Assembly: GCF_000701505.1 (NCBI RefSeq)
Contig: NZ_JNJB01000013.1
Span: 1-64,000, forward strand
Direction: 5' to 3'
DNA: 64,000 bases
Source of the DNA: Dyadobacter crusticola DSM 16708
GTDB taxonomy: Bacteria; Bacteroidota; Bacteroidia; Cytophagales; Spirosomataceae
Shown: one piece after another, positions 43,662-52,194 of the stretch
Position numbering within the stretch: the stretch's first letter is position 1
Layout: each line of letters opens with the position of its first letter
Translations under genes and position numbers: made by a program
Notes under the pieces: model-generated
What the model was told of the DNA's origin: nothing
The model's input: only the letters and a program-made list of their open reading frames with translations
Databases searched by the model: none

Positions 43662-45314
43662 ATGAAATCATGGAGATCATTCTGGCTTATTGCATTGCTC
43701 ATTCATGTTGCATGTCCTGTAAGCAGTCAAACGTTGTTGCTTGACAAAGGCGCGCACCGGTTTTTGATTAATGAAAAAAGCACACAGCCGCGCCTGGACC
43801 TGATCATTCGGAGCTTTACTGAAAAGGAAAAACGGGAAGTCGCCGGGTACGCAGTTATAGACACGGTTACCAAGCCGACTTTCATCTCTTCCCGGCCAGG
43901 AATTTTCTACGTTAAAGCAGGCAGAACGGCCGAGCTGCTAATCCCGGTGATCCGCAATGGGGAGAAGCTGCCGGCAGGATACCAGCTATTGGTGGATGGA
44001 CAAATACCCGGGTTTGATCGACGCAACAATGCAGTTGCGGCCTATTTACTTGGCCAAGAAAGATGTATTGCCGCACCTTCTTTACCATTTGGGCCGGACA
44101 GCACCACAATCTCACTTCTAGACTCCGCCGGAAAATTACTCAGTGAGCTTAGAATAGCATTGCATTATCCCAAACCTGAACTGTTTTATGTAAATATTAA
44201 TACGAACCTGAATGCCAACCTGGCCGACACCACAGAACTACGCAGGTTTATGCACTTCTTCAACAGGGCTCCCAACACGTACTCCAAGCCCAATGCTGTT
44301 CCCGACAGCCTGTCTATTGCCGAGAATACAATCTTTTTTGGGTTTAAGAAAGCTTATTACGACGGGGAGATTAAGCCGACGCGCATTCGCTATACAATAG
44401 GCCCTGAAAACCGTCACTGGATGGGGACATTCAGAGAACTTACTCCATTTATTGAGCTGAAACAATCTAATGAAAACTGGACCTGGCTGATTGACGGTAA
44501 TTACGAGCTGCAATTTTCATACAGCGCAGAACAGAAGAACTTCGGTAGCTACCCTTTCTCAGTAGACCATCACTGGCTGAACAGCCTGGCTTATAATGGA
44601 CAACTACTGATGTTCATTCCAATAGCTATATTAGCCCGGCCCTGGCTTGCACTCCTGCTTATCAGCGGCATCATCTACCTCTGGTTCCGAAGTAAATTAA
44701 AGAAAAGCCGACAGCTCGCAGCCAAAACAAACCTGGAACTGCAAGCCATTCAATCGCAGCTCAACCCGCATTTCATTTTCAATGCACTGGGCTCACTTCA
44801 GGGCTTGATTAACAAAAATGAGATTGACCACGCAAATACCTACCTCTCGGGTTTCAGTAAGCTGATGAGAAATACGCTTACGCAATCTGAAAAGGAAATG
44901 GTGCCTCTCTCAGTCGAAATCAGCAATATTGAAAATTATATCAAACTGGAACAGCTTCGGTTCGGCTTCACTTACCAGCTCCTGATCGAACCGCAAGTAA
45001 GTAACCTGCAAACCGAAGTGCCGCCGCTATTGATCCAGCCGATCGTAGAGAATGCCATCAAACACGGCATTTCGGCACTGGGCGCAGAGGGACAGCTGAC
45101 CGTTTCGTTCATGAAAAACGGGACAGCACTGATCATTGAAATAAAAGACAATGGAAGCGGGTTCGATACGTCCGACAAAACCAGCGGCAAAGGCCTTGCT
45201 CTGACGCGGGAAAGAATCAAGCTTTTAAACAAGCAGCGCCGCTTGATCAAGATGCAGATCGGGTCGGATGGAAATGGGACACGGGCTACAATAACGTTTA
45301 AACACTGGCTTTGA
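43662..45314 (+). CDS. LytS-type sensor histidine kinase with extracytoplasmic domain
   Basis: A 550-residue kinase. A signal-like start (SWRSFWLIALLIHVACPVSSQ) precedes a ~290-residue extracytoplasmic sensor region with no recognised fold. A hydrophobic stretch near residues 317-345 (LLMFIPIAILARPWLALLLI) crosses the membrane. The cytoplasmic part has the His_kinase box QSQLNPHFIFNALGSL with His370, then NYIKLEQLRFGF, LLIQPIVENAIKHGI (N box) and IKDNGSGFD with GKGLALTRERIKLL. It overlaps the LytTR regulator by one base (TGATG), so the two make a dedicated pair. The signal sensed is unknown. Confidence 0.9.
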   Translation: MKSWRSFWLIALLIHVACPVSSQTLLLDKGAHRFLINEKSTQPRLDLIIRSFTEKEKREVAGYAVIDTVTKPTFISSRPGIFYVKAGRTAELLIPVIRNGEKLPAGYQLLVDGQIPGFDRRNNAVAAYLLGQERCIAAPSLPFGPDSTTISLLDSAGKLLSELRIALHYPKPELFYVNINTNLNANLADTTELRRFMHFFNRAPNTYSKPNAVPDSLSIAENTIFFGFKKAYYDGEIKPTRIRYTIGPENRHWMGTFRELTPFIELKQSNENWTWLIDGNYELQFSYSAEQKNFGSYPFSVDHHWLNSLAYNGQLLMFIPIAILARPWLALLLISGIIYLWFRSKLKKSRQLAAKTNLELQAIQSQLNPHFIFNALGSLQGLINKNEIDHANTYLSGFSKLMRNTLTQSEKEMVPLSVEISNIENYIKLEQLRFGFTYQLLIEPQVSNLQTEVPPLLIQPIVENAIKHGISALGAEGQLTVSFMKNGTALIIEIKDNGSGFDTSDKTSGKGLALTRERIKLLNKQRRLIKMQIGSDGNGTRATITFKHWL

Positions 45315-46060
45315 TGCGGGCAGTAATTATCGATGATGAAGTTCATAATGTAGACAATCTGGTTGCGCTGCTCGCAAGGCACTGCCCGCAGGTTACTGTT
45401 GCCGGTCACGCAGGGAATGCTGACGAAGGGGCAGAACTCATTTTATCCGTCAACCCGGACATTGTTTTTCTCGACATTCAAATGCCGGGAAAGAATGGGT
45501 TTGAAATGCTAAAACTACTGCCCAACCACAATTTCGAACTGATCTTTGTGACTGGCTATGACCAATACGGCATTCAGGCGATCCGCTTCTCGGCTTTGGA
45601 TTATATCCTGAAGCCCATTGACCCGCAAGAACTTCAAACAGCTGTACAGCGCGCGCGAGAAAAGATTGAACAGAAAATGCAAAACACGCAGGTACGCAAT
45701 TTAATGGACCTGCTTGTAGACTCCCGCCAAAGGTCAGAACACCGGATCGGGCTTTCATCTGCGAAAGAAACCAGGTTTGTCAAGGTTTCTCAGATCATCC
45801 GCTGCCAGGCTGAAAACAATTACACGATATTTTTTCTGGTTGGAGGCGAGCAGATGCTTGTGTCGCGACCAATGTTTGAATACGATGAAATGCTTGCCGA
45901 CTATGGATTTCTGCGGCCGCACAATTCGCATCTGGTCAACCAGACTTACATCAGGAGCTTAATCAAGGAAGACAGCGGGTACCTGATGATGGAAGACGGA
46001 GCCAAAATCCCTGTCTCACGCTTGAAAAAAGATATCGTCAGAAAAGCGCTTTCCGGATAA
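45314..46060 (+). CDS. LytTR-family response regulator
   Basis: A 248-residue regulator: a receiver domain with the acidic pair IIDDE (residues 5-9), phospho-acceptor Asp54 in VFLDIQMPGKNG, and Lys in YILKPIDPQEL; then a LytTR DNA-binding domain (SSAKETRFVKVSQIIRCQAE, YTIFFLVGGEQMLVSRPM, FLRPHNSHLVNQTYIRSL, MEDGAKIPVSRLKK). The ATG at 45314 shares one base with the kinase stop; a TTG just before it is less likely. Targets are not evident, but the bestrophin gene 142 bp upstream of the kinase is one candidate. Regulators of this family bind tandem direct repeats. Confidence 0.92.
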   Translation: MRAVIIDDEVHNVDNLVALLARHCPQVTVAGHAGNADEGAELILSVNPDIVFLDIQMPGKNGFEMLKLLPNHNFELIFVTGYDQYGIQAIRFSALDYILKPIDPQELQTAVQRAREKIEQKMQNTQVRNLMDLLVDSRQRSEHRIGLSSAKETRFVKVSQIIRCQAENNYTIFFLVGGEQMLVSRPMFEYDEMLADYGFLRPHNSHLVNQTYIRSLIKEDSGYLMMEDGAKIPVSRLKKDIVRKALSG

Positions 46061-46228
46061 TATTCAGTTTTGCAGGTCTATCGTGCAAAGTTGAAGCATG
46101 CGTCGTGATAATCCAGGATTGCACCTTCTTAATTGGCACGGCTATTGTATTCAAACAGCGCCAGTCTATTCAAGTCTGGAGCACTCGAGTAACGCGCTGA
46201 CGAGTGGCAGGCTATTCATTTCTTTATC

Positions 46229-47752
46229 ATGAACCAACCGATTGAACAGGATCCGGAAGGACCATTTGGTCTGCTGGATATTCAGGATTACCATACTCTG
46301 CTGACTTCCTTTGCGCAGGCCGTTTGGGAAACAGATCCCGAGGGTACTATTGTTTGCGACTCGCCCAGTTGGCGTACCTACACCGGTCAAACCCGCCTGG
46401 AACTCTTGACAAAAGGTTGGCTGGCTGCTGTTCACCCGCTCTACAAGGATGCCGCCACCCGCGCCTGGGAGCAAGCTTTAAATGATGGAATTGCTATCAA
46501 TGCAGAATTTCGGCTGCAAAATCCGCAGGGAGGCTGGCGGTGGACAAATTTACGGGCTACACAGGTACTGAATGCAGACGGCTCTGTCAAAAAATGGCTC
46601 GGGCTGAATATTGACATCACCGAAAAAAAGCAGGCCGAAGATTCGCTCAGCCATTCAGAAGAGCGGACCAGGCTGGCTGTCGACGCTGCCGATATGGCTA
46701 CGTGGGAATGGGACCTTGTCACTGATCAGGTCTATTGGAATGAGCAGCAATTTACGCTGATGGGAGTACCGCCGCAAAACGAGCCTATGCTCGCTGAAGT
46801 ATTTCTCGACCGTCTGCATCCTGACGACGCCGAATTCGTTAAAATGCAGCTCGATAAGATGGTCCGCGAGCGCAGCCTTTACAATGCAGAGTTTAGGATC
46901 ATCCGCGATAATGGCGTGGTACGCTGGATGAGCGGACACGGCAGGGTTACTGCGGAAAGGGATGGCGAACCCGTGCAGGCCTGCGGCGTGATGTTCGATA
47001 TTACTGACCGGAAACAAGCAGAGGAATCGCTCAGGAGAACCGACCGGCGGAAGGATGAGTTTTTGGCCATGCTATCGCACGAGCTGCGCAACCCGATGGC
47101 CGTGATCCGATCGGGAATTCAGGTGCTCAACCTGGTAGGAAGCGATCAGGAAATAGTCCGCTCCACAGTGACGATGATGAATCGCCAGACTGAACACCTG
47201 GTCAGGCTGCTGGACGATTTACTAAATTTGAGCCGCATTACGAATGGCAAAATTGAGTTGCGAAAAGAGCAGGTTGACTTGGTCGAGCTGGTGCGTCTGG
47301 CAGCGGACCAAGCAGGTCAGTTCTACCGCGACCAGAACCGACTTCTTGAAATAAACCTGCCTCCCTACCCTATTTACCTCGGCGGGGACTCTACACGTTT
47401 AACCCAGGTGGTTACCAACCTTCTCACAAACGGGGCCCGCTATACCGACGAGAACGGCCTGGTATGCTTGTCTTTAAAAAAGGAAGGCGACGTAGCTGTT
47501 CTGCAAGTCAGGGATAACGGGATTGGACTGGAATACAATTATTTGTCGGCAATTTTTGAGCTGTTTGTTCAGGCCGACAATTCACCTGCCCGCGCCAGAG
47601 GAGGGCTGGGTATCGGGCTAACACTTGTTAAGCGACTCGTAGAAATGCACGGCGGTCGCGTTGAGGTTTGGAGCGAAGGACTTGGGAGCGGCAGTACCTT
47701 TACGGTCTATCTGCCAACACTTGCCGAAAATCAGAATGGACAAGCGCTCTGA
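46229..47752 (+). CDS. Soluble PAS-PAS sensor histidine kinase
   Basis: A 507-residue kinase without membrane spans. Two PAS/PAC domains come first ([21 protein letters not shown] with [13 protein letters not shown] and [14 protein letters not shown]; then [16 protein letters not shown] with [14 protein letters not shown] and [11 protein letters not shown]). Next is the dimerisation box [13 protein letters not shown] with His284 and the ATPase domain ([57 protein letters not shown]). The N box has Asn-Gly-Ala in place of the usual Asn-Asn-Ala. No response regulator is adjacent, so it is an orphan that probably senses a cytoplasmic cue such as redox state or a small ligand. Confidence 0.9.
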   Translation: MNQPIEQDPEGPFGLLDIQDYHTLLTSFAQAVWETDPEGTIVCDSPSWRTYTGQTRLELLTKGWLAAVHPLYKDAATRAWEQALNDGIAINAEFRLQNPQGGWRWTNLRATQVLNADGSVKKWLGLNIDITEKKQAEDSLSHSEERTRLAVDAADMATWEWDLVTDQVYWNEQQFTLMGVPPQNEPMLAEVFLDRLHPDDAEFVKMQLDKMVRERSLYNAEFRIIRDNGVVRWMSGHGRVTAERDGEPVQACGVMFDITDRKQAEESLRRTDRRKDEFLAMLSHELRNPMAVIRSGIQVLNLVGSDQEIVRSTVTMMNRQTEHLVRLLDDLLNLSRITNGKIELRKEQVDLVELVRLAADQAGQFYRDQNRLLEINLPPYPIYLGGDSTRLTQVVTNLLTNGARYTDENGLVCLSLKKEGDVAVLQVRDNGIGLEYNYLSAIFELFVQADNSPARARGGLGIGLTLVKRLVEMHGGRVEVWSEGLGSGSTFTVYLPTLAENQNGQAL

Positions 47753-47860
47753 CCAAACATTTTCACGTCAAAAAGCTGATGCAGATGTTCTTTTTCTTCT
47801 CCGTAACGTTGTTAGATAATACATCACAATGACGTATTTTTACCAAAACCATATTTCACT

Positions 47861-48298
47861 ATGAGAAAATTCAGCATTATCGCCAGTCTGATACTGGGCA
47901 TATTTACGCTAGGTGCGGCGCAGGCGCAGGTTACCAAAGAACCCTGGACAACAGCTGAGCTCAAATCAACGGAAGAGCTGGCCAAGCAGATTAACGATCC
48001 GTCGGCAGAAAAGCCTGTGATCATCAATGTCGGACCGCAGCCAGTTATCAAAGGCTCGCTCGATGCGGGGGCTGCACACGAGCACGGCAATATCGACCAG
48101 CTGAAATCTCTACTGGCCAAACAGGACAAAAATCAGGAAGTTGTGCTTTACTGCGGCTGCTGCCCGTTTGAAAAATGCCCGAATATCCGTCCCGCATTTA
48201 CCGCAGCCAAAGAACAGAATTTCAAGAAAGCGCGCCTGCTCGATATTCCTAAAAACATCAAAACCGACTGGATAGACAAGGGGTATCCTGTGAACTGA
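47861..48298 (+). CDS. Secreted rhodanese-like protein with a CGCC...C cluster
   Basis: A 145-residue protein with a clear signal peptide (cut near AQA-Q, residue 22). The body has a rhodanese-like layout (KPVIINVGPQPVIKGSLDAGA, GNIDQLKSLLA, EVVLYCGCCPFEKCPN, PAFTAAKEQNFKKARLLDIP). Where a rhodanese has one active Cys in a loop, this has four: Cys98, Cys100, Cys101 and Cys106 (CGCCPFEKC). That suggests metal binding or disulfide exchange rather than simple sulfur transfer. It ends one base before a TlpA-type thioredoxin gene, so the two are an operon and probable redox partners outside the cytoplasm. The exact role is not known. Confidence 0.75.
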   Translation: MRKFSIIASLILGIFTLGAAQAQVTKEPWTTAELKSTEELAKQINDPSAEKPVIINVGPQPVIKGSLDAGAAHEHGNIDQLKSLLAKQDKNQEVVLYCGCCPFEKCPNIRPAFTAAKEQNFKKARLLDIPKNIKTDWIDKGYPVN

Positions 48299-48299
48299 T

Positions 48300-48824
48300 A
48301 TGGTAAATAAATGGAGCAGATCCCTGCTGATGCCGTTTTTGCTGCTGGCATTTTCGCTAGATGCAAATGCCCAAAGTACCATTGTGCAAGCCGGCACTCA
48401 GGCACCGGAAATTGCGCTGCCCGCGCCGGGCGGAGATACGGTCAGACTATCCTCAATGCGAGGAAAAGTGGTTCTGATCGATTTTTGGGCAAGCTGGTGT
48501 GCACCCTGCGTGCAGGAGCAGCCGGAGTTGAAAAAGCTCCACACGACGTTTTCAACTTCGGAGCAGTTTGAAATTCTGGGCGTGTCCCTGGACAGTAAAA
48601 AACCTGCCTGGGAAAAGGCAATTGCGCATTTGGCAATCACCTGGCCGCAGGTAAGTGACCTCAAATTCTGGATGTCACCCGTTGCGGGCACTTATGGAAT
48701 TGAAGCACTTCCATTTAATGTACTTGTTGACAAAACGGGAAAAGTCGCAGCTGTGAACCTGCATGGTAAAGAACTGGAAGACGCCATTGCTTCGCAGGTC
48801 AAGCTGCCGGCAAAGCAGCCCTAA
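48300..48824 (+). CDS. TlpA/ResA-type secreted thioredoxin
   Basis: A 174-residue exported thioredoxin-fold protein. Residues 1-24 are a signal peptide (MPFLLLAFSLDANAQ). The redFold start GTQAPEIALPAPGGDTVRLS and the active site FWASWCAPC (Cys67, Cys70) are typical, followed by LGVSLDSKKPAWEKAI and a cis-Pro region EALPFNVLVDKTG. TlpA/ResA proteins reduce disulfides in the periplasm, for example during cytochrome maturation or copper insertion. Here it directly follows a Cys-rich rhodanese-like protein with a one-base gap. It converges with the HxlR regulator gene. Confidence 0.9.
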   Translation: MVNKWSRSLLMPFLLLAFSLDANAQSTIVQAGTQAPEIALPAPGGDTVRLSSMRGKVVLIDFWASWCAPCVQEQPELKKLHTTFSTSEQFEILGVSLDSKKPAWEKAIAHLAITWPQVSDLKFWMSPVAGTYGIEALPFNVLVDKTGKVAAVNLHGKELEDAIASQVKLPAKQP

Positions 48825-48838
48825 CAGATCAATGCGGC

Positions 48839-49156
48839 CTATTCAGCCAGATTTTCAAGTTGTTTGAAGATTGGGATAACCGACTTTCCTTTTTCCGAAA
48901 GTGTATATTCAATATGGAGCGGTTTGGGGTTAATTACCGTTTTGCGGATTAAATCCTGCTCTTCCATTTCTTTCAGCGCACTCGCGATCGCCTGCCTGCT
49001 GGAACCTTCCAGCTCGCGCAGCAATGCATTAAAACGCACCGGCCGCTTCAATGCAAGCCGGAATATTTGCGGCTTCCATTTGCCAGACAGCTGTTTAAGC
49101 AAGCTTTCGGCCGGGCATTGGCTCTGGGTCTCACTGCCATTTTCCATATAATTCAC
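48839..49156 (-). CDS. HxlR-family transcriptional regulator
   Basis: A 105-residue winged-helix protein. The family marks are CPAESLLKQLSGKWKPQIF at the start, LALKRPVRFNALLREL, SSRQAIASALKEMEEQDLI (recognition helix region) and YTLSEKGKSVIPIF. Members sense redox or electrophile stress, often through the Cys before the first helix, which is present here (Cys14). It is divergent from a DsbA/SpxH-like gene, with 143 bp between, and is the likely local regulator of that gene. Confidence 0.9.
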   Translation of the reverse strand: MNYMENGSETQSQCPAESLLKQLSGKWKPQIFRLALKRPVRFNALLRELEGSSRQAIASALKEMEEQDLIRKTVINPKPLHIEYTLSEKGKSVIPIFKQLENLAE

Positions 49157-49299
49157 ATTTTCTATTAACTCTGCATCCTGTACAATGGAGCAACAGGACA
49201 GGTTAAGGAAAAGTTACAGATTACAGGCAGTCAACTTTTTTTGACTAATTGACCCGCATTCAAAGCTTGCCGAGATTTGTACCAAACCAAATATTGAGA

Positions 49300-50217
49300 A
49301 TGGAATCAACACCTAATAACCCACTCTTGTGTGATATAGAAACGGGAGTTTGCGAAGTCCCCGGCTTGTCCACTGATACAACTGCCGGAACCGAAAGCCC
49401 TGCTTCTGCTCCCGTCAAAATCATCTACTTCACCGATCCCATTTGTTCCTCCTGCTGGGGAATTGAACCGCAGTTGCGCAAGCTCAAACTGGAATATGGG
49501 CAATATATAGAGGTAGCATATCGCATGGGCGGACTGCTGCCGGATTGGAGCTACAACAGCGGCGGGATCAGCAAGCCTTCCGACGTGGCATCGCACTGGG
49601 ACGAAGTAAGTCTCCATTACGACATGCCGATTGACGGCGATGTCTGGCTGGAAGATCCGCTGCATTCCTCCTATCCCCCTTCCATTGCATTCAAGGCCGC
49701 ACAAATGCAGGACTCAGGAAAAGCAATTTATTTTCTCCGGGAATTAAGGGAAATGGTATTCCTCAAAAAACGGAATATCACCAAATGGGAAAACATGGCC
49801 GCAGCTGCTACCAAAGTTGGGCTGGACGCCGCACAGCTGGAAAGCGATTTCAATGGAAAAGCAAACGAATTGTTTAAACAAGACCTCGCCCTGGCTGCGC
49901 AGCTGGGCGTGAGAGGTTTTCCAACCCTGTTCTTTGTGAATGCGCAGGGTAATCAGCAGAAGGTTTACGGGACAAAACCTTATTCAGTTTACGAAGCAGC
50001 TTTGCTGGACCAATCTCCGGCAGCGTTGAAGAAAGAGATTGACACGAAGTGGGAAAGCCTTTTTAGCAAGTACAGTTCTCTTACCGCCCGCGAGTTCGCC
50101 GAACTTTCAAATAAACCCCGGGTTGAAGCAGAAGAAAAGCTGCGAACCCTGGCCGGCGAAGGTCACCTGACTGAACTGGCGACCAGGAATGGCTCCTTGT
50201 GGACAGTCGCAGGGTGA
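49300..50217 (+). CDS. DsbA-family/SpxH-like thioredoxin-fold protein
   Basis: A 305-residue protein with a CxxC active site, Cys49-Ser-Ser-Cys52, in YFTDPICSSCWGIEP. The run QLRKLKLEYGQYIEVAYRMGG and the cis-Pro region GVRGFPTLFFV place it with the DsbA/FrnE group and near the SpxH (YjbH) adaptors of Firmicutes, which share the P.C..CW.(I/L)EP pattern. No signal peptide is visible, so it is cytoplasmic. Two further Cys (11 and 18) lie in the N-terminal tail. The ATG at 49300 is used; the longer frame begins with TTG at 49249. A C-terminal ~70-residue extension carries a helix-turn pattern (TAREFAELSNKPRVEAEEKL). Confidence 0.8.
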   Translation: MESTPNNPLLCDIETGVCEVPGLSTDTTAGTESPASAPVKIIYFTDPICSSCWGIEPQLRKLKLEYGQYIEVAYRMGGLLPDWSYNSGGISKPSDVASHWDEVSLHYDMPIDGDVWLEDPLHSSYPPSIAFKAAQMQDSGKAIYFLRELREMVFLKKRNITKWENMAAAATKVGLDAAQLESDFNGKANELFKQDLALAAQLGVRGFPTLFFVNAQGNQQKVYGTKPYSVYEAALLDQSPAALKKEIDTKWESLFSKYSSLTAREFAELSNKPRVEAEEKLRTLAGEGHLTELATRNGSLWTVAG

Positions 50218-50221
50218 CAAA

Positions 50222-50248
50222 AAAAGCTGCCTTTGAGGGGCAGCTTTT
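50222..50248. terminator. Bidirectional intrinsic terminator
   Basis: AAAAGCTGCC (50222-50231) pairs perfectly with GGCAGCTTTT (50239-50248) around TTTGAGG: ten base pairs with A and T runs on the two flanks. It serves both converging genes. Confidence 0.88.
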
Positions 50249-50265
50249 CTAAAGTATTGCTCGGA

Positions 50266-50721
50266 TTACGCTTTGGCAATATCTCTCAATGCTTTGATTT
50301 TGTCATGAGCAGAATTGATCTCCTGCGCCTGGCTTCTTACAACCTCGACCGCGCTTGCTGGCAGATCTGAGCTTGACAATGCATCCTGATAAGCTTTCTT
50401 AATCGCGTCTTCGCCACGCTCGGCTTCCGACAAAATGCTGGCACGATCGCTACCGCCAAACAAGGATTTTACATCAATCCATGCGCGGTGCAAAGTACCA
50501 CTTACGCTGTTACCTGTTTCAACTTCGTCGGCAGCGCCCACTATCGCAGCGAGCTCCTGACCGTTCTTACGGCTTTGCTGTGCATAACTTTGAAACAATT
50601 CTTTCAAGTCTACATTTTCGTCTTGAATGTCCGCTATTACTTTTTCGAATCCTGCTACGCGGTCGTTATTAATTTCAATCAGATCATTAATTACGCCGGT
50701 GGCGTTTCCAACAGTTGCCAT
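50266..50721 (-). CDS. PA2169-family (DUF2383) four-helix-bundle protein
   Basis: A 151-residue, almost wholly helical protein: NATGVINDLIEINNDRVAGF, VDLKELFQSYAQQSRKNGQEL, SVSGTLHRAWIDVKSLF, SILSEAERGEDAIKKAYQDAL and VEVVRSQAQEINSAHDKIKAL. This matches the ferritin-like PA2169/DUF2383 family, linked with stress response; function is not settled. The ATG at 50721 is used because a longer in-frame start (50820) would overlap the upstream gene and adds unrelated residues. It ends the minus-strand group DUF1080, Dabb, DUF2383 and is followed by a strong terminator. Confidence 0.87.
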   Translation of the reverse strand: MATVGNATGVINDLIEINNDRVAGFEKVIADIQDENVDLKELFQSYAQQSRKNGQELAAIVGAADEVETGNSVSGTLHRAWIDVKSLFGGSDRASILSEAERGEDAIKKAYQDALSSSDLPASAVEVVRSQAQEINSAHDKIKALRDIAKA

Positions 50722-50774
50722 AATGTGTTTTTGTTTGTTTCCGATGACTATACGAATATCATGCCAGCCGGGAA

Positions 50775-51173
50775 CTACCTCTTTGGTCCAACTGAGTCGT
50801 AAATGACTACTTTTTCCCACAAATGCGCATAATTGTTTCTGAAATCATCGTGGATCGGGTGCTTCTGGTAAGCTTCTTCATCGGCCGGGCTATCGAATAA
50901 GCACAACCATGAATAAGCGTAGCTCCGCTCGATCACGTCGCGGTTTGTAGCTGCGGGCGTGCCGATATGCACCATTTTGATCGTCGGGCATTTGGCCAGC
51001 TTGTTCAATCCTTCCAGCAGCTTCTCCTTATCGCCTGCATTGCCAGGATTTTTCAGATAAAACAGAACATGGTGTACAAACACATCTTTGGGGGCCAAAC
51101 CCGCGGGACTACCCAATATCAGTCCGGCCGAAAGGCTGCTTTTAACAAAATTCCTTCTTGATTGCTGCTTCAT
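50775..51173 (-). CDS. Dabb-family protein with a Tat signal
   Basis: A 132-residue protein. The start SRRNFVKSSLSAGLILGSPAG is a twin-arginine signal, then comes one stress-responsive alpha/beta-barrel (Dabb) domain: VFVHHVLFYLKNPGNAGDKEKLLEGL, KMVHIGTPA, YAYSWLCLFDSPADEEAYQKHP and FRNNYAHLWEKVVIYDSV. Most Dabb proteins are cytosolic; exported ones occur in Bacteroidota. It is 34 bp after the DUF1080 gene, with which it is probably transcribed. The domain is a ferredoxin-like dimer that may bind small molecules; substrate unknown. Confidence 0.85.
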   Translation of the reverse strand: MKQQSRRNFVKSSLSAGLILGSPAGLAPKDVFVHHVLFYLKNPGNAGDKEKLLEGLNKLAKCPTIKMVHIGTPAATNRDVIERSYAYSWLCLFDSPADEEAYQKHPIHDDFRNNYAHLWEKVVIYDSVGPKR

Positions 51174-51207
51174 TTCTACTTACATTAAATGTGATACGTT
51201 TTGATTC

Positions 51208-52077
51208 TTAGAATAATCCCGCGTATTCCTTGGGCATTGCGCTCAGCTCTTTGATGAGAATATCGCGATAAAAAATTTCCGCTGCTTCGCTTTGAAGCTG
51301 GATTTTACCACTGATCATCGGAACTTGCTTACCCTCAGGCGTGATGTAACGCGAATTATTGAGCACCATTACCACGTGTCCGTTGACAATGTGCAGACTC
51401 TTCCCTTCGTAACAGATCAGTTCCAGGTTGGTCCATTCTCCGGCCGGACTTTCGTGATTTACCGAGCGCATACAATAATAATCCGATCCACTCTTGAATG
51501 TCCCAAAAGGCTGCTTGTGGTCAGCGACCCGGTTCATTACTCCTTCGGACTGGAAGGAACGGATATCAATGGCAGAATTGGCCTGGCACCAGAAATCGCC
51601 CATATGTCCTTCCATGATCTGGAATTCCTGTGAAAGCATCCAGGTACGCCAGTATTCTGCCCCGGCTTCACCGGTAGAATGATACAGAATGCCCGAGTCG
51701 CGCAGCTTGTCCAGCCGGGGTTCATACTTCTTTTCGCCCCATTTAACCGCGAGTTTAAGGTGATAATTCTTGTATGATTTACGTGTAAAAACGCAGCCGT
51801 AAGTCTCGCCGCTCACTCGCAACACAGGTCTGCCTTGCTGTTCCATCACTGAAAATACGCCGCCTTTGTCTTTGTTATAACCAATGGGCGCTATCGGATT
51901 ACCAGCCTGATCTGTTGGTATTTTTCCATTGTAGCCTGGTTTATGATTATAGCTCAGGTAGTTTTCCCATTGGGTAAGGTCTTTATCCAGAAGCGGTGTC
52001 CATTCAGCTGGCTTTTGCATTGAAAAAAGCGTTAAAACCATTACCAAGCCTGACAGTAAGATAAATGTTCGTTTCAT
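51208..52077 (-). CDS. Secreted DUF1080 protein (3-keto-disaccharide hydrolase type)
   Basis: A 289-residue exported protein (signal MKRTFILLSGLVMVLTLFS) with one DUF1080 concanavalin-like beta-sandwich: WTPLLDKDLTQWENYL, GGVFSVMEQQGRPVLRVSG, YKNYHLKLAVKWGEKKY, SGILYHSTG, MLSQEFQIMEGHMGDFW, EWTNLELICYEGKSLHIVNG and GKIQLQSEAAEIFYRDILI. Some members cleave 3-keto-glycosides in Bacteroidota sugar pathways. An exact -7 box (52125-52118 on this strand) lies 41 bases upstream, so it heads a three-gene unit. The AraC gene diverging on the other side is a likely regulator. Confidence 0.85.
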   Translation of the reverse strand: MKRTFILLSGLVMVLTLFSMQKPAEWTPLLDKDLTQWENYLSYNHKPGYNGKIPTDQAGNPIAPIGYNKDKGGVFSVMEQQGRPVLRVSGETYGCVFTRKSYKNYHLKLAVKWGEKKYEPRLDKLRDSGILYHSTGEAGAEYWRTWMLSQEFQIMEGHMGDFWCQANSAIDIRSFQSEGVMNRVADHKQPFGTFKSGSDYYCMRSVNHESPAGEWTNLELICYEGKSLHIVNGHVVMVLNNSRYITPEGKQVPMISGKIQLQSEAAEIFYRDILIKELSAMPKEYAGLF

Positions 52078-52117
52078 ATAGTTGTTTAGATTGTCTTATT
52101 AGCCCAGTTTACAAAAG

Positions 52118-52125
52118 CAAAATTA
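52118..52125 (-). promoter_or_regulatory. -7 box for the DUF1080 operon
   Basis: On the minus strand this reads TAATTTTG, an exact TAnnTTTG. The -33 region is weak (TTTA about 24 bases away). The leader would be roughly 35 bases. Confidence 0.45.
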
Positions 52126-52194
52126 GCCGGTGCCAGTCCAGCCCTGTTGTAAAAATCCATTGTAAATTGGTAGGTTTACGATAATCTCTGCCCA

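Noticed and set aside
50722..50820. Upstream start for the DUF2383 protein
   Set aside because: It would overlap the Dabb gene and adds residues unlike the family; the ATG at 50721 fits the first helix.
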